Source: Paramicrosporidium saccamoebae
Lineage: Eukaryota > Rozellomycota
Assembly: GCA_002794465.1 (NCBI GenBank)
Contig: MTSL01000065.1
Location: 9,475 to 73,474 of the forward strand
DNA: 64,000 bases
Direction: 5' to 3'
In this document: piece after piece, positions 19,202-29,770 of the stretch
How positions within the stretch are numbered: position 1 is the first letter of the stretch
How the letters are laid out: each line of letters opens with the position of its first letter
The notes under the pieces: generated by a model
Told to the model about the DNA's origin: nothing
The model's database searches: none
The model's input: the letters and a program-made list of their open reading frames with translations, nothing else
Position numbers and translations under genes: made by a program

Positions 19202-20352
19202 ATGTCCAGTCCCACGGGACAGTCGCCTGCGTCTGCCCAGGCTCCCCCAAGCTTCACAGAACAGTGGATGACGCCTTTGGATGCTTTTGCAGACCCCACT
19301 GAACGATGGACTGCGTCGGCCGAGGCGTCCCCGAGCCCCAGGGAACAGTGGCCTCCCTTTGCAGAGACTCTGTCGAGTTCCAAAGCTAAAAAGAGACTCA
19401 TTGATGTGCAGGAAGAGATTCTCCTGGCCATCGGGGTCGACATGAAAGGCATTATTGACACATTTATAGAGGTACATATTATTGGATCTTTGTCATTTTG
19501 CAGGGCACAGATTTGTCGTTTGAGACTTTTTGTCAAATTTGGCAACAAGTGGATTTTTCGCTCGTGTACAGTTTTGGTTTCGCATCTTTGCCCACTGTGA
19601 AGCTTATCGAAAGTGTCTATACCTTTTTGTTTGGACTCTTGGATTCAGAGGACAATGTGCATTTGCAGTACGCTGTCATCTTCGCCCTCTACTACATGTA
19701 CTTTTCACAGCCATGTGAGGAGACTCAAATTCCCATGCCGATTCTCGTTCCAGAGGCCTCGTTGCACAAATTATGTAATATTTACTACCACCATGACTGG
19801 ACAGGAAACCACGATGTAGCCTATGCCCTGCAGAGGCTATTCACATCCGGAGCCTTTCAGCTTATCCTTCGTCCCGAGCTACCCAAGCAAAATTTTACCG
19901 GTGACTTGGACATTTTTGACACCAATACCTTGCCCGACGTGATACCCAGCAGGGTGCTTTGCAGTCAGATTAACAAAGTTGATGCTGCTCTGCAAAAAGA
20001 TCCCTGGAAAAGTAGCGACTACACAGGAATCGCTCGCATTGCCGATGAATACGACAGATTAGTGGCGAAGCTTGCTATCCCGGATATCATGTCTGGTCCG
20101 GCTAAACGCAACTTTCCCAGAGAACTGGAGCGACTGCGTGCCGACTATTCGGAACGGAACATGGCATTTGGTAGAAAAATGTCACAGAGACCCGCGTTGG
20201 TTGGGGGGAGATCAGCCCTCACACGGCGGTCGTCTATGCCGGTGCCTCAGAGACCCTCAACTGCGCCGCCTGAATACTATAGTGCCGACATGCCTGATCT
20301 CTCCTTTTTCGACATTCCCCAAGGCCTCCTATCCCGTCAAAGTCAATCATGA
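19202..20352 (+). CDS. SNAPC1: snRNA-activating complex subunit 1 (SNAP43), 372 aa, one intron
   Basis: Exons 19202-19471 and 19504-20352, joined across a 32-nt intron (19472-19503, GTACAT..TTGCAG) in phase 0. The spliced segment DTFIEGTDLSFETFCQIWQQ leads into the SNAPC1 domain (helical, QYAVIFALYYMYFSQPC, and a later DVAYALQRLFTSGAFQLI). SNAPc binds the proximal sequence element of snRNA genes for both RNA polymerases II and III. The N-terminal ~60 residues are Ser/Pro/Ala-rich; the C-terminus is basic and Pro-rich. SNAP43 homologues are absent from budding yeast. Confidence 0.7.
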
Positions 20353-20489
20353 ACAATATTGTGAAGTTTGTAATAAAGTTGTGAGGACCGTAACAGTTGC
20401 GATATATATAGAAGATGAATCATCTGGGTATTCGAGAACAAGGAGATTCTGTATCCTTACGATTGCAAGATTGGCAGCGAACAAGACTT

Positions 20490-20563
20490 CTTTTCGCCTC
20501 TTTCGCTCCTTTCGCTTCTTTCGCTCCTTTCGCTTCTTTCGCTCCTTTCGCCCCTTTTCGCCT
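20490..20563. repeat. Short tandem repeat, 9-bp TTTCGCTYC units
   Basis: About eight near-perfect units alternating TTTCGCTCC and TTTCGCTTC, between the convergent SNAPC1 and TIM23 genes. No other feature is seen in this spacer. Confidence 0.85.
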
Positions 20564-20619
20564 CATTATGCAACCAATCCTCTACATCACGCAGTTGTGA
20601 TTGGTAATGGATTTATTGT

Positions 20620-21207
20620 CTACATGTGTAAAATACTGCGCTCCTCATAATAACGTTTGGCTAGTTGGTATCCCAACATGCCCGTCCCAAAAAGCAGTCC
20701 TGCTACTCCCGCCTGCTTTACGCCCTTTGTCGACTTGTATATCACACCGGCCGTTACCGCAGAACCTACTTCGGACGCCAAATCGTACCTCCCCTCCCGT
20801 GCCTTTACCACTCCTCCGTGCACCAAATTATAGAGCAGCGCCAGGATGCCCAGGTTGTTGGCCACAAAGGGACCACGGGCAGTCATGCTGTTAAGGATGC
20901 AGTTGAGACGTAGTCGGGTGGTACGGCCGGCCGGGTTTCGGAGGCCGTCGAGCAGACCCCAGGAACCACCCACCGCCAGACCGCTGAGGTAGGTCATTCC
21001 AGCGCCATAGCAAATGCGTGCACCCCAGGATGGGCCAGTGGGAGCATACTCGTCCTCAAACAGAAATTCAAGTCGTTTGTCGGGCGGCGGCGTTTGTGCC
21101 TTCTTGAGCGCCCCCAGAATCAAACCGAACCCACCAGGGCTAGAAGTGCCTTCATCGTTGTCAGGTTGGAATATGGAGCCCGTATCAATCTTGGTCATTG
21201 CAGCCAT
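20620..21207 (-). CDS. TIM23: Mitochondrial import channel subunit Tim23, 195 aa
   Basis: The Tim17/22/23 channel domain: RLEFLFEDEYAPTGPSWGAR, then GAGMTYLSGLAVGGSWG, RLRLNCILNSMTARGPFVAN and two more Gly-rich spans. The hydrophilic N-terminus (~75 residues) and the RLEFLF motif identify Tim23 rather than Tim17 or Tim22; it moves presequence proteins through the inner membrane. Start chosen at ATG 21207 (MAAMTKIDTG); ATG 21198 is equally possible. The frame opens further upstream only to a GTG. ATG is 88 bp from NIC96 on the other strand. Confidence 0.9.
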   Translation of the reverse strand: MAAMTKIDTGSIFQPDNDEGTSSPGGFGLILGALKKAQTPPPDKRLEFLFEDEYAPTGPSWGARICYGAGMTYLSGLAVGGSWGLLDGLRNPAGRTTRLRLNCILNSMTARGPFVANNLGILALLYNLVHGGVVKAREGRYDLASEVGSAVTAGVIYKSTKGVKQAGVAGLLFGTGMLGYQLAKRYYEERSILHM

Positions 21208-21295
21208 GCCACGAACAAGAGTCACCGGCCGTTGTGGAAGGTCCGCCAGCCGGGGATACTATTGGTCGAAACGAAAACAATAAAATGATTTCATC

Positions 21296-23830
21296 ATGAC
21301 AAAACCCAGTGACATGGAAAAGCGTGACTTTGGCCGGCTTCTGCAAGAGTCGCGTCAATTGAATGCACGTATCCGGGCTGGAGGCCACGACAATGTTTTC
21401 CTACCCCAACTTCAGCGCGGACTGGAGCAAATTGAGGAGCTGTCTAGTCAGTTGGCGGCCAAAGTAGCGTCGGCTGGAGGAGCAGGTCAAGTAGAGTCCA
21501 AGGCAGCATTGTTCCTTGCTGCCAAAGGCTACGACGTCACTTCTATTGGAGCGCAGCTGAGAAAGGTTGCTGACATTGTTCCAGGACCCGTGTCTCAAGC
21601 AGCAGTGGCTTTTGATGCGGATGTGGACTTGTTCCTTCAAAGCGAGCTTGACAATGCAGTTTTGGGGACCTTGAACCGAATTGAACAGCTCGTTATCAAA
21701 GAGGCCGACAAGATTATCAAAGAACGCCGGGACGAGGCCTGGGAAAAGGGAAAGAGTGGCATAATCGAAGAGAGACGCCATCTTGGAACAGGAAAGGACT
21801 TTGTCACTGGCAAAATGCCCAGTGGGCCAAAAGTTGCAACCTATGCCAAAGTTATCAAGGCTCTTAACGAGACACGGTTGCGTGGAAGCATGCTTGATCT
21901 CCCCCGTGAATTCGAGGCTGCCCTCCGAGAGCTGGAGGGATCCGATCCCCGAGGCCAGACCCTTATTGATTGTTGGCGGGCTATGCAGTTTATTCTAAAT
22001 GGCGAAGAGTCGGAAAATGTATTTGAAACCAAAAACTTTGGGACATCTTATCGCGCTGATCCGAAATCGGCCGAGAGCAAAACTTGGAGAGCTCAGCTGG
22101 TGGGAGGATCAAAGAAATATCTGGAAGACATGTACATGCGCTTTGTTGATCGCACCTTGGCGCAATATCCACGAGATGCAATGTTGGGCGGACGACCGTC
22201 GGCCTTGGAGCGGGTGCGGGCGTTTGTGGATATCAAGTTGAAACGAATGCCGCCCTCTGAGCTGACGAATATCGAAATACTCAATGGAAGTGCGCTTTGG
22301 ATGGTGCTGTTTGTTCTGGTTCGGTGTGGACTGTTAAAGGACGCTTTGTCATTGACCCAGTCCATGGAACATTTGATTCAGCGAAACGATCCACAGTTTA
22401 TGGGATTCTTCAAGACATTTGTCACCTCTCCCGGGAACCAAATAGCATCCAACCTGCTTAGTCAGCTCCGTCTGGAATACAGTCAGAAAATGACAGTGGG
22501 TGGTCAAGATCCCTTCAAGATGGCAATTCTTAAAATTATTGGTCATTGCGACCTGAGTCGCAAGACTATTCCCGATGTGATTGCCACCAGCGAAGATTAC
22601 CTTTGGCTCCAATTCTGGCTTATACAAGATTCCTTGATGGAAGAGACTGAGGGCGGAGCAGCCTATACCTTGGCGGATCTCCAGCGGACAATTACCGATT
22701 TTGGACCCAACCATTTTGACCCGAAACAGAGCAACCCATGGCAATATTTCAATATTCTGCTCCTCGTGGGACTGTTTGAGAGTGCTCTAGAATATCTCTA
22801 TCAGCAAGACCAGCAGATTGACACGGTGCATTTTGCCGTGGTCCTCCTACAGGCGGGCACTCTGCGAACGGGAAAGGCTGTCGATCCATTGTTCGTCAAA
22901 CAGGGAATCCAAGGGACATTTGTTAATTTTGGAACCTTGGTTTCTTCCTATGCTGCATCCCTTGGCACCGGGGATATTGTCGACGCAGTCAATTATCTAC
23001 TTCTCTTGTCGTTGGATAAGAAGGGAGAATATGATGCTTTTTGCCACAAGGCCGTACGTGACTTGATCCTGAAATCGGGCGATTACGGCGCTTTACTCGG
23101 CGACGTACGTCATGATGGAAGTGTCCTGCCGGGATCGCTCTCGCAGTATGCCCGTCTGATGAATCTGCCCGACACCAAAACATTTATGGATGTGATTACA
23201 GCGGCGGCGGCAGAAAAGTGTGACCGGGAAGGACGGTTCCGCGAGGCGCTGCAGCTGTATAATTTAGCCAACAAGTACGATCGGGTCATTGAGGTTTTGT
23301 GTGCGCGACTGTGTCGGTCCTTTGTGGGGCCATACACTGCTCTGGAAGCGGACGAATTGCGACGCACAGCAGAGTCGATTCTGTCCTATTACACAGCACA
23401 TGGACACATCAGTACCGCTCTATCCCCGGCTGCACGCAATACTTGTGCCACACTGATCCAACTCATTTCGGTTCGAAAGGCCTACGAAGGAGAACATTGG
23501 GCCGAATGCTTGGACTCTCTGCTAAAGCTGCCGCTGATCCCATTGGAGGGTGATGTGGCGATAGTGAGCAGTGCCGCTGATCGAGTACGCGATATGCCCG
23601 ACAATCTGACCATTCTCCTTCCTGAGCTGCTAATGATTGCAATGAATGTCATTGTGCGTCGCAACTCGGAGCTGCGTGGCTACATTGGCATTGATGCTGG
23701 TCGCGCTCAACAATCCGAACTGCTGCGGAGGATGGCACGAAATCTAATGACCTTTGTGGGAATGCTACGGTTACGCGTCCCCCAGGAAGTATATGCACAG
23801 CTGACCCGCATGGAAATTGCTCTCGACTAG
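21296..23830 (+). CDS. NIC96: Nucleoporin Nic96/Nup93, 844 aa
   Basis: The linker nucleoporin of the nuclear pore inner ring. It has an N-terminal segment with coiled-coil potential (residues 1-60), a conserved block (SESKTWRAQLVGGSKKYLED near 260), and an all-helical C-terminal ACE1-type domain (for example YQQDQQIDTVHFAVVLLQAG and EKCDREGRFREALQLYNLAN). Length matches the family (~820-840). It is a single uninterrupted exon from ATG 21296, in contrast to the split neighbours. Confidence 0.9.
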   Translation: MTKPSDMEKRDFGRLLQESRQLNARIRAGGHDNVFLPQLQRGLEQIEELSSQLAAKVASAGGAGQVESKAALFLAAKGYDVTSIGAQLRKVADIVPGPVSQAAVAFDADVDLFLQSELDNAVLGTLNRIEQLVIKEADKIIKERRDEAWEKGKSGIIEERRHLGTGKDFVTGKMPSGPKVATYAKVIKALNETRLRGSMLDLPREFEAALRELEGSDPRGQTLIDCWRAMQFILNGEESENVFETKNFGTSYRADPKSAESKTWRAQLVGGSKKYLEDMYMRFVDRTLAQYPRDAMLGGRPSALERVRAFVDIKLKRMPPSELTNIEILNGSALWMVLFVLVRCGLLKDALSLTQSMEHLIQRNDPQFMGFFKTFVTSPGNQIASNLLSQLRLEYSQKMTVGGQDPFKMAILKIIGHCDLSRKTIPDVIATSEDYLWLQFWLIQDSLMEETEGGAAYTLADLQRTITDFGPNHFDPKQSNPWQYFNILLLVGLFESALEYLYQQDQQIDTVHFAVVLLQAGTLRTGKAVDPLFVKQGIQGTFVNFGTLVSSYAASLGTGDIVDAVNYLLLLSLDKKGEYDAFCHKAVRDLILKSGDYGALLGDVRHDGSVLPGSLSQYARLMNLPDTKTFMDVITAAAAEKCDREGRFREALQLYNLANKYDRVIEVLCARLCRSFVGPYTALEADELRRTAESILSYYTAHGHISTALSPAARNTCATLIQLISVRKAYEGEHWAECLDSLLKLPLIPLEGDVAIVSSAADRVRDMPDNLTILLPELLMIAMNVIVRRNSELRGYIGIDAGRAQQSELLRRMARNLMTFVGMLRLRVPQEVYAQLTRMEIALD

Positions 23831-24111
23831 TGAGAAAGAGTATCTCTACCGATCGCAAACTACCAATAAATAGTATTTACTGCAAACCTCACAGTATAAA
23901 TCAGCTTTACTAGCAGCCTTAGAGACTTGAATTATACGTTTCATAAATTTTTCTCTTAAGGGCGCACGTCAGCGTTACCTGGACTGACAGCGTTGACACT
24001 CAATTCCCGCCTATCGTCAACTATTAACCAGCGCCCACGTCTGACACAATGGCCCGGCCAAAGTAGAGCCAACATGTCAGATGTGAGTGTTGGAAAGTCT
24101 AACTCGTGTCT
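23831..24111. other. Spacer between NIC96 and the two-gene cassette array
   Basis: Contains an AATAAA 35 bp after the NIC96 stop, and no gene-like frame. No repeat match to the other spacers was noticed. Confidence 0.5.
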
Positions 24112-24453
24112 TCATTCGTGAACGATCGCTAAATATCGACTCTTGAATCTCCCCTGCGAAATCTTGGTGTAGACTCCCGGCATTTTACTGTTTAGCTCTT
24201 TGAGAGAGCGGATTTTCTCCCTCATAAGCAGGAGTTTGATTATATCGTTTTCTGATGTTACTCGCCGCACAAAAATTATCTCACGCTGGGATTTTATCAC
24301 GCCAATATCCCCATCGTGATTAAGCAGGGTTTTTTCCCCGGAATTCGCGGAAGTACCAGTGCAGCACCGAGATCTGTACTTATGTCTTCGATGACGGCAT
24401 TTATAGTCTGAGGTAAATTTAGAACAACCCGGGATTCTCAGTCCATGACCCAT
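24112..24453 (-). pseudogene. Family-B copy 1 (decayed)
   Basis: The translated segment DIGVIKSQREIIFVRRV followed by DIIKLLLMREKIRSL, then ...PGVYTKISQGRFKSRYLAIV, aligns end to end with the intact family-B protein at 29771-30346 (DISTIGLQHGVIVTK.., DAINVLLLVTEKLHIL.., DISRFDSIA). The N-terminal half does not align and the C-terminal third is missing, so this is read as a decayed copy. It lies directly downstream of family-A copy 1, the same arrangement as the other three cassettes. Confidence 0.5.
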
Positions 24454-24666
24454 GCCTGAGGCCCATGAGTTCCAGCTTCCCTGTGGCGTTTTTCGGTTGG
24501 AGAGCGTCCATCCCTTGTACGAGTCTATCGCTGATACTTATACTCGTACCAATTTACCTAATTTGGAGCTTATCGTTCCAAAAGCATCGCAATCATGTCA
24601 AGTATTGACATTAGCTCTGCGGTCTTAGTTACTACACATTATAAGGAAATTACTGATGGCAATGCT

Positions 24667-25630
24667 TTATTGTGTGATTGGTGATGAATCTTTGTACGCC
24701 AACTCAAATTGACTCAACGAGAGTCGGAACAGGATGCGAAAGACTGTGGCAACCTCTAGTACCCTGATGGGAATCAAATCACTGACCGGATTCAATTGAG
24801 GCATCCTATCAACAAAGTCTGCCATCCTCTGGACATCTTCCCCGCGGACCTCAAGGATTTCTAGGACACGTGTCCACTCGTCCTGGCGGTCCGCGTAACC
24901 ATCTTGAAACTCGCGGATCCTCGCTCCAATGTGTAACAATAGTCCCCACCTGACCAGTCGGTCCTTGACTGTCAAGTAGCCGAATCTGAACAGTTTGATC
25001 CGTTGGAGGACTGCACTGATTTCGTGCGATGTCTGTGAGATGTGTATTCTCCAGCGTTCACCCGGAATGCGCAGTTTCGGTTTATAGGCCCACCATAGCA
25101 CATTCGTGTTACTGAAAAACTCGCGTAGATCTGTGCAATTTTCGTATTGCTCCTCTGCAAGTGCACGCCATGAAATGCGCGCTTCATCGGGACAAACTTT
25201 AATTCCAGTCACACGAGCCACCTCTTCTGCAAAGATGCTGGGGATTTCTTTCTTGCAGAACTGGCGATCTGGGAGCTTGCCACACCGGAAGGCTGCCGCC
25301 ACTCCATACCCAGGCACGAAGTACATTATTTTAAACATGCCGTCCTCGACTCTACATCATAAGAGCGCTCTAATCCCAGTACCTCAACTCGGGCTCAAAA
25401 ACATGGTCTTTAAAGAGCTCCACAAGCTTTTGCATGCGTGCTGTAAGAAGGATCTCGTTATCCTCTACACTAGCCCCAAGCAGCATGTTTTCAAGAAGCC
25501 GGAGAACCTTTTCTCTTTCTTGAAGGTCATCAAACCCAAAAGCCTCACATGTTTCGGTGTCAAACTCCTTGCACACCCTCTGTTTCGCTGCGGTCTTCTT
25601 ACCAGCTACGTTTTCAGTGTCTTTCTCCAT
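24667..25630 (-). CDS. Family-A protein, copy 1, 310 aa, one intron
   Basis: Exons 25383-25630 and 24667-25351, with a 31-nt intron (25352-25382) in phase 2; the join reads EPELR-VEDGMFKIMYFVPG. It has an acidic, charged N-terminal ~80 residues and a longer C-terminal domain with motifs common to all four copies: FRCGKLPD, a KVCPDE-type segment, PKLRIPGERWR, GYLTVKDRLVRWG, DEWTRVLEILEVR and a C-terminal LIPIRVLEVATVFRILFRLS. No signal peptide or membrane span, and no family I recognise. It starts at ATG 25630. The most diverged of the four copies. Confidence 0.7.
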
Positions 25631-25960
25631 TGTGTATTACCTACTTCCTCGGTGTTGGTCTGGATGGAATTTTTGGGGACTTTCATCGGATCCTGATACA
25701 CGTTTCATCTTTTTTAAGTAGGATTACTGGAACAGTCCCTCATCGTGACCAATCAATTTTCTTTCTGAAAAGTCTAAATGGGAGCTCGTATGGATCAATA
25801 GTAATTTGTCAGCCTAATGCTGGGATCGGATACAAACTCCATCATAGCTTCTCAAACGCTCTGTTCATTGAACAGCGGACGTCCTTTATCTTTTTTATCA
25901 ACGATTGAATCCAGACTCGGGGATCTGACCTTTTGCGAGACTGTGCTTTTCTACCACCAT
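25600..25960 (-). pseudogene. Family-B copy 2 (frameshifted remnant)
   Basis: Read on the minus strand, DPRVWIQSL aligns with QPRVWVKSF of the intact copy, then the match continues in another frame (GRPLFNEQSV, stop, then MMEFVSDPSIRL). The spacing between the CGAGTCTGG and GGACG blocks is 26 nt here and 27 nt in the intact gene, which explains the frame break. An in-frame TGA follows. Boundaries are approximate; the downstream part is lost. Confidence 0.55.
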
Positions 25961-25991
25961 CTATCCTGCGATACTACCTCCTGTTATCTTG

Positions 25992-26209
25992 TGTCGCGTA
26001 GTGAGTAAATTACTACGGACTTTGCTACTGTTCTTTATTCGGGGGCAAAGAAGCTCTTATTGTTAACCTGCAAGCTCTTTTATGGTTTCCCAAATAACGT
26101 ATTAATCCTACAATATCCAGTTAATCTATTCATTCCATTACACACACATGTCTTCTCCAAACTAGGGAACTATTCCCAAATACCCAACTAGTCAATCCTC
26201 TACATCACA
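25992..26209 (-). repeat. MITE-like repeat, 218 bp, with possible target-site duplication
   Basis: Minus-strand orientation: begins TGTGATGTAGAGGATTGA, contains TAGTTGGGTATTTGGGAATA and TTCCCTAGTTTGGAGAAGAC, ends ACTCACTACGCGACA. The two ends are imperfect inverted repeats (TGTGATGTAGAGGAT versus TGTCGCGTAGTGAGT). It is flanked directly by CTTG on both sides (25988-25991 and 26210-26213), a possible 4-bp target-site duplication. Confidence 0.65.
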
Positions 26210-26384
26210 CTTGTGCTATGTTGCCTCACTTATAATCGGTTCAAATTAAAGGACAGTACCGTAATAAGAATGTGGTCAGGTGTGTTGTGATATTGTTCTT
26301 TGGATTATTCAAAGTGACATGCGTTGGTACTCTATTCGACAATTGCATGAGTGTTTTATTCATTAATGGTGGGTTATTAAGGGG

Positions 26385-27339
26385 CTAGGAGGGGCACCTT
26401 GGAGCATCATATGCTAATTCGAAATCCCGTAGTGACAGCCGAAAGAGGACCCGGAACACAGTGACAACCTCCAGCACTTTGATGGGAATGAGGTCGTCAA
26501 TGGGATCTAAGCAGTCCATCCTGTTGGTAAACTCTAACATGGTCTTAATGTCCTCATCGCGGACATCTAGGACAAGGAGAACGCGTTCCCATTCCTCAGG
26601 GCGGCCAGAGTACTCACGCTGAAATTCTAGAGCTTGTGACGCCGTGAGTATCACAATACCCCACCTTGTCAGTCTCTCCTCGACAGTGAGATAGCCCTCA
26701 TTAAACCCTTTTATGCGCAGAAAAGCAGCGCTGATCTCGTAAGATGGTTGAGAGGAATGGCTCCTCCAACGTCCTCCCGGTCTACAAGTCTTGGGTACAT
26801 AGCTCCAACCCATCAAACCACCGTCCAGGAAATAGTCGCTCAGGGCGGCATAGTCATCATGTTGCTTTTTTGAGCGTACGTTCCATGAGATATCAGTTTC
26901 ATCAAGGGAGACCCTGATGCCGGTTATGCGGGCGACGTCTTTTGTAAGTCTATCCGGAATCTCTTCTTTGTTAAGCAATCCGTCCGGAAGCTTCCCACAG
27001 CGGAAGCCTGCAAATCCCTTGTTTGGCACAGAGTATAGAACAACCATTATTCCACTCTCCATTCTATATCATAAGATCAGCTCAAATCGGATACCTTAGC
27101 TCCGACTCAAAGGTACGATCCTTGAACAGCTCCACAAGCTTGTCCATGCCTTCTAACGAGCTTTCAACAGTCTTACCGCTTGCACTGGGCATTACACTCT
27201 TTAATTTTTCCACGGCCGCATCTTCTTCTTCAAAGCTGTGGAATTCAAACGCAAGATTGGTCTCTCTCTCAAGCTCCTCCTCAACCTTTTCTCGAGCCGA
27301 ATCGATGGAAACTATTGCAGTGTCAAAGTTTTTCGCCAT
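26385..27339 (-). CDS. Family-A protein, copy 2, 307 aa, one intron
   Basis: Exons 27095-27339 and 26385-27063; 31-nt intron 27064-27094, phase 2, at exactly the same place as in copies 1 and 4 (ESELR-MESGIMVVLYSV). Shared motifs: FRCGKLPDG, RVSLDET, PGGRWRSHSSQ, GYLTVEERLTRWG, EWERVLLVLDVRDEDIKTML and LIPIKVLEVVTVFRVLFRLS. It starts at ATG 27339. The N-terminal exon is acidic and weakly conserved among copies, while the C-terminal domain is clearly constrained, so all four copies look functional. Function is unknown. Confidence 0.7.
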
Positions 27340-27958
27340 GGCGCGCTATCCGCGATGGGTTGGGCTTAATTTCTGATACCAACTTTCTCAACCTTTGTGT
27401 CGAGTTTCATGTTTACCCAATTAGTCTATCAATACACTGGTTATATCCAATAAGCTCGTGGTCCAAAATTTGCAATGTAGAACTGCGAGGACCAATGGTA
27501 GAGGTGATAAAATACGGCTTGGCTTCCAGTACTTGTGTTGACAACGCAATATCGGCACATCTGCGCAATTTAGATGGCGCTTTACTTTTGTGCTTGTGGC
27601 TGTTTGCAGAGATCAAGTCATTACATTCCAAGACCAATGCTCAAGGCTTATACAAGAGTCCTGGGTTAAAGAGTTGGAGGCACCTGGGATTCTCATGCCG
27701 TATCAAGTGAACGGATGACAATCTTGAAATCTCGCTAAAGAGCACCTGTGATAGCTTGTCATAAAAGCTCTGGCGGCCTATTGTTTGATGATAGAATGCC
27801 ACATTGAACTTGCTCCAACACGTAAAATTATAGACAAATTTTTTATCAGCTGTGTGCTATTTGAAACTACCACTCTGTAGGATCCTATTGTCCAGGCCTT
27901 CAAACAGTTTTGATTGGGATTACCTACTCAACGTTCGGGCCTGGAATGCTGACCTCAC
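27340..27958. other. Spacer between cassettes 2 and 3
   Basis: No intact gene. Around 27540-27580 the minus strand reads SKLRRCADIALS, vaguely like AQLRRCRNGLAH in the intact family-B protein, so the tail of family-B copy 3 may extend to about 27500 in degraded form. The rest is AT-rich. Confidence 0.4.
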
Positions 27959-28300
27959 TTAAGGAAGATCGTCATGCCACGCTCGAACATTGGGTGATGT
28001 ATGATGTATTGGCAATAAGGCTTCTGTAGTTGTCGTAACAATTACTCCATACTGTTCCCCGATTACACTTATGTCAGCGGAGAATTCAATGTCAGTGGTG
28101 CTCTTTCCCGAGATGACTGGACATGCAAGTCCAATGCTGGGATCGGCTGCAAGCTCTTCCACAGCTTTCTTGATTGTTTGCTTACCATATAGCGGACGCC
28201 CTTTCTTTTTCCAGAAACCGGCTGAACCCAGACTCGGGGGCTTGTTTTCATGCGGAGCTGAGCCTCTCTATCACCACCCATCCCCGCGGTATTGTTTGCT
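27959..28300 (-). pseudogene. Family-B copy 3 (frameshifted)
   Basis: The N-terminal part SPRVWVQPVSG is in one frame and the continuation KKKGRPLYGKQ, ADPSIGLACPVISGK and DISVIGEQYGVIVT in another; together they align with the intact copy (QPRVWVKSFGRKDPGRPLF.., SIGLACVMIPDK, DISTIGLQHGVIVT). The frame break is in the same interval as in copy 2 and has the same one-base length difference, which suggests the lesion predates their separation. The C-terminus then diverges and stops early. Confidence 0.6.
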
Positions 28301-28485
28301 GCTATTTTTATACTTGCATCATGTTGCCTAATTGGGAATCTGACTACGTCAAAGGGCAGCACCGCATTAAGAATTTGGACAGGTGCATTGTAGCGCTGCT
28401 TTTCGCATTATGCAAAGTGTCAAGCCCCACTACTTTATTAGGCAATTTCACTCGTTGATGGTGAGATAGCATGTGGCTAGGAGTG

Positions 28486-29478
28486 TCACATGGAAGCATC
28501 ATATGCCAACTCGAACTGTCGTAAGGACAACCGAAAAAGGACTCGAAACACGGTCACCACCTCTAACACCCGGATGGGAATGAGATCGTTGATGGGATGT
28601 AAACAGCTCATCCCGTCAGCAAACTCCAGCATGGTTTTGATGTCCTCATCGCGGACATCGAGGAGAAGGAGAACGCGTTTCCATTCATCGGGGTGGCCAG
28701 AGTACCCACGCTGAAATTCTCTAGCCCTTGATGCTGTGTGCATCACAACTCCCCACCTTGTCAGTCTCTCCTCGACGGTAAGGTAGCCTTTGCTGAACGT
28801 TTTGATGCGTTGGCAAACAGCGCCGATTTCGTGAGAAAGCCAAGAGGCGTCCCACCTCCAGCGCTCACCTGGCATGCGTGTCTTGGGAGCATAGTGCCAC
28901 CCCAATAGGCCATCATTAATAAAGTATTCCCTTGGGCCGTCGAAATCTTCATAGTTCATCTCTGTACGCACATCCCATGCAATACGGGTTTCATCGGGCG
29001 AAACTTTGATGCCGGCCATCTCGGCAACTTTACCTGCAAATATCTCTGGAATCTCTTTCGTGGTAAACGGAGAATCCGGTAACTTGCCGCATCGAAACAT
29101 CCCGAAGCCGCCACCGGGTACATAGTACAATAGAGCGAACATCCCATCTTCCATCCTAAGCACTGGTTGGGGCATGCAGCCCTCGAATTTTTGTACAAGC
29201 ATCTTCATACGTTTGGGCGAATCCTCAATATCTCCACAGTTCTTGTCAAGAATCATACTTTCTAAATGTTTCAAGGCGCCAGCCTCTTCCTCCGGATTGC
29301 TGAACGAAAATGCAATGCAGGATTCTTTCTCAAAGTCATCTTCTATTGTTTGCATGTTCGTGGTACCACAATCAACTAAAGCTTCATCATCCTTTTTCAT
29401 TACTCTGCCAGTTTTCCGTCGGTTTGACTGCGCGGCATTCTTGACATTCGCTTTAACCAATTCTGCCGTGCGTTTCAT
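28486..29478 (-). CDS. Family-A protein, copy 3, 330 aa, intronless
   Basis: Same architecture as its paralogues, but the conserved intron is precisely absent: the codons for PVLRMEDGMF are contiguous. Motifs: FRCGKLPDS, KVSPDETRIAWDVR, PKTRMPGERWRWDAS, GYLTVEERLTRWG, EWKRVLLLLDVRDEDIKTML, LIPIRVLEVVTVFRVLFRLS. The N-terminus is ~25 residues longer and basic (MKRTAELVKAN..NRRKTGRVMKK), so a downstream ATG at MKKDDEALVD is an alternative start that matches the other copies better. Unknown function. Confidence 0.7.
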   Translation of the reverse strand: MKRTAELVKANVKNAAQSNRRKTGRVMKKDDEALVDCGTTNMQTIEDDFEKESCIAFSFSNPEEEAGALKHLESMILDKNCGDIEDSPKRMKMLVQKFEGCMPQPVLRMEDGMFALLYYVPGGGFGMFRCGKLPDSPFTTKEIPEIFAGKVAEMAGIKVSPDETRIAWDVRTEMNYEDFDGPREYFINDGLLGWHYAPKTRMPGERWRWDASWLSHEIGAVCQRIKTFSKGYLTVEERLTRWGVVMHTASRAREFQRGYSGHPDEWKRVLLLLDVRDEDIKTMLEFADGMSCLHPINDLIPIRVLEVVTVFRVLFRLSLRQFELAYDASM

Positions 29479-29770
29479 GCTTGTCCAATTGGGTTATCGA
29501 TGCTCGCTATCGCGTCCAACAGGCCTACTGCCTAGGAGCCAATCAAGGGACTATGCGAACCAATAGCAAAGCTTGGATACCCATCATAGTAAACTTGAAT
29601 ACTGAAGTGTATGTTGTATTAGATCGAGAGCCACTTGCTATAATGTCATAAAAGCTGTAAAAGTGCATAAACATGAGTAAGTATATTTACGGGCGAGGGA
29701 TTCTAGTCAGGGGCCTTTATTACAGGCCCCATTTTATTTTATTATATACAAGCTATTCGTTCTTTTTCAG

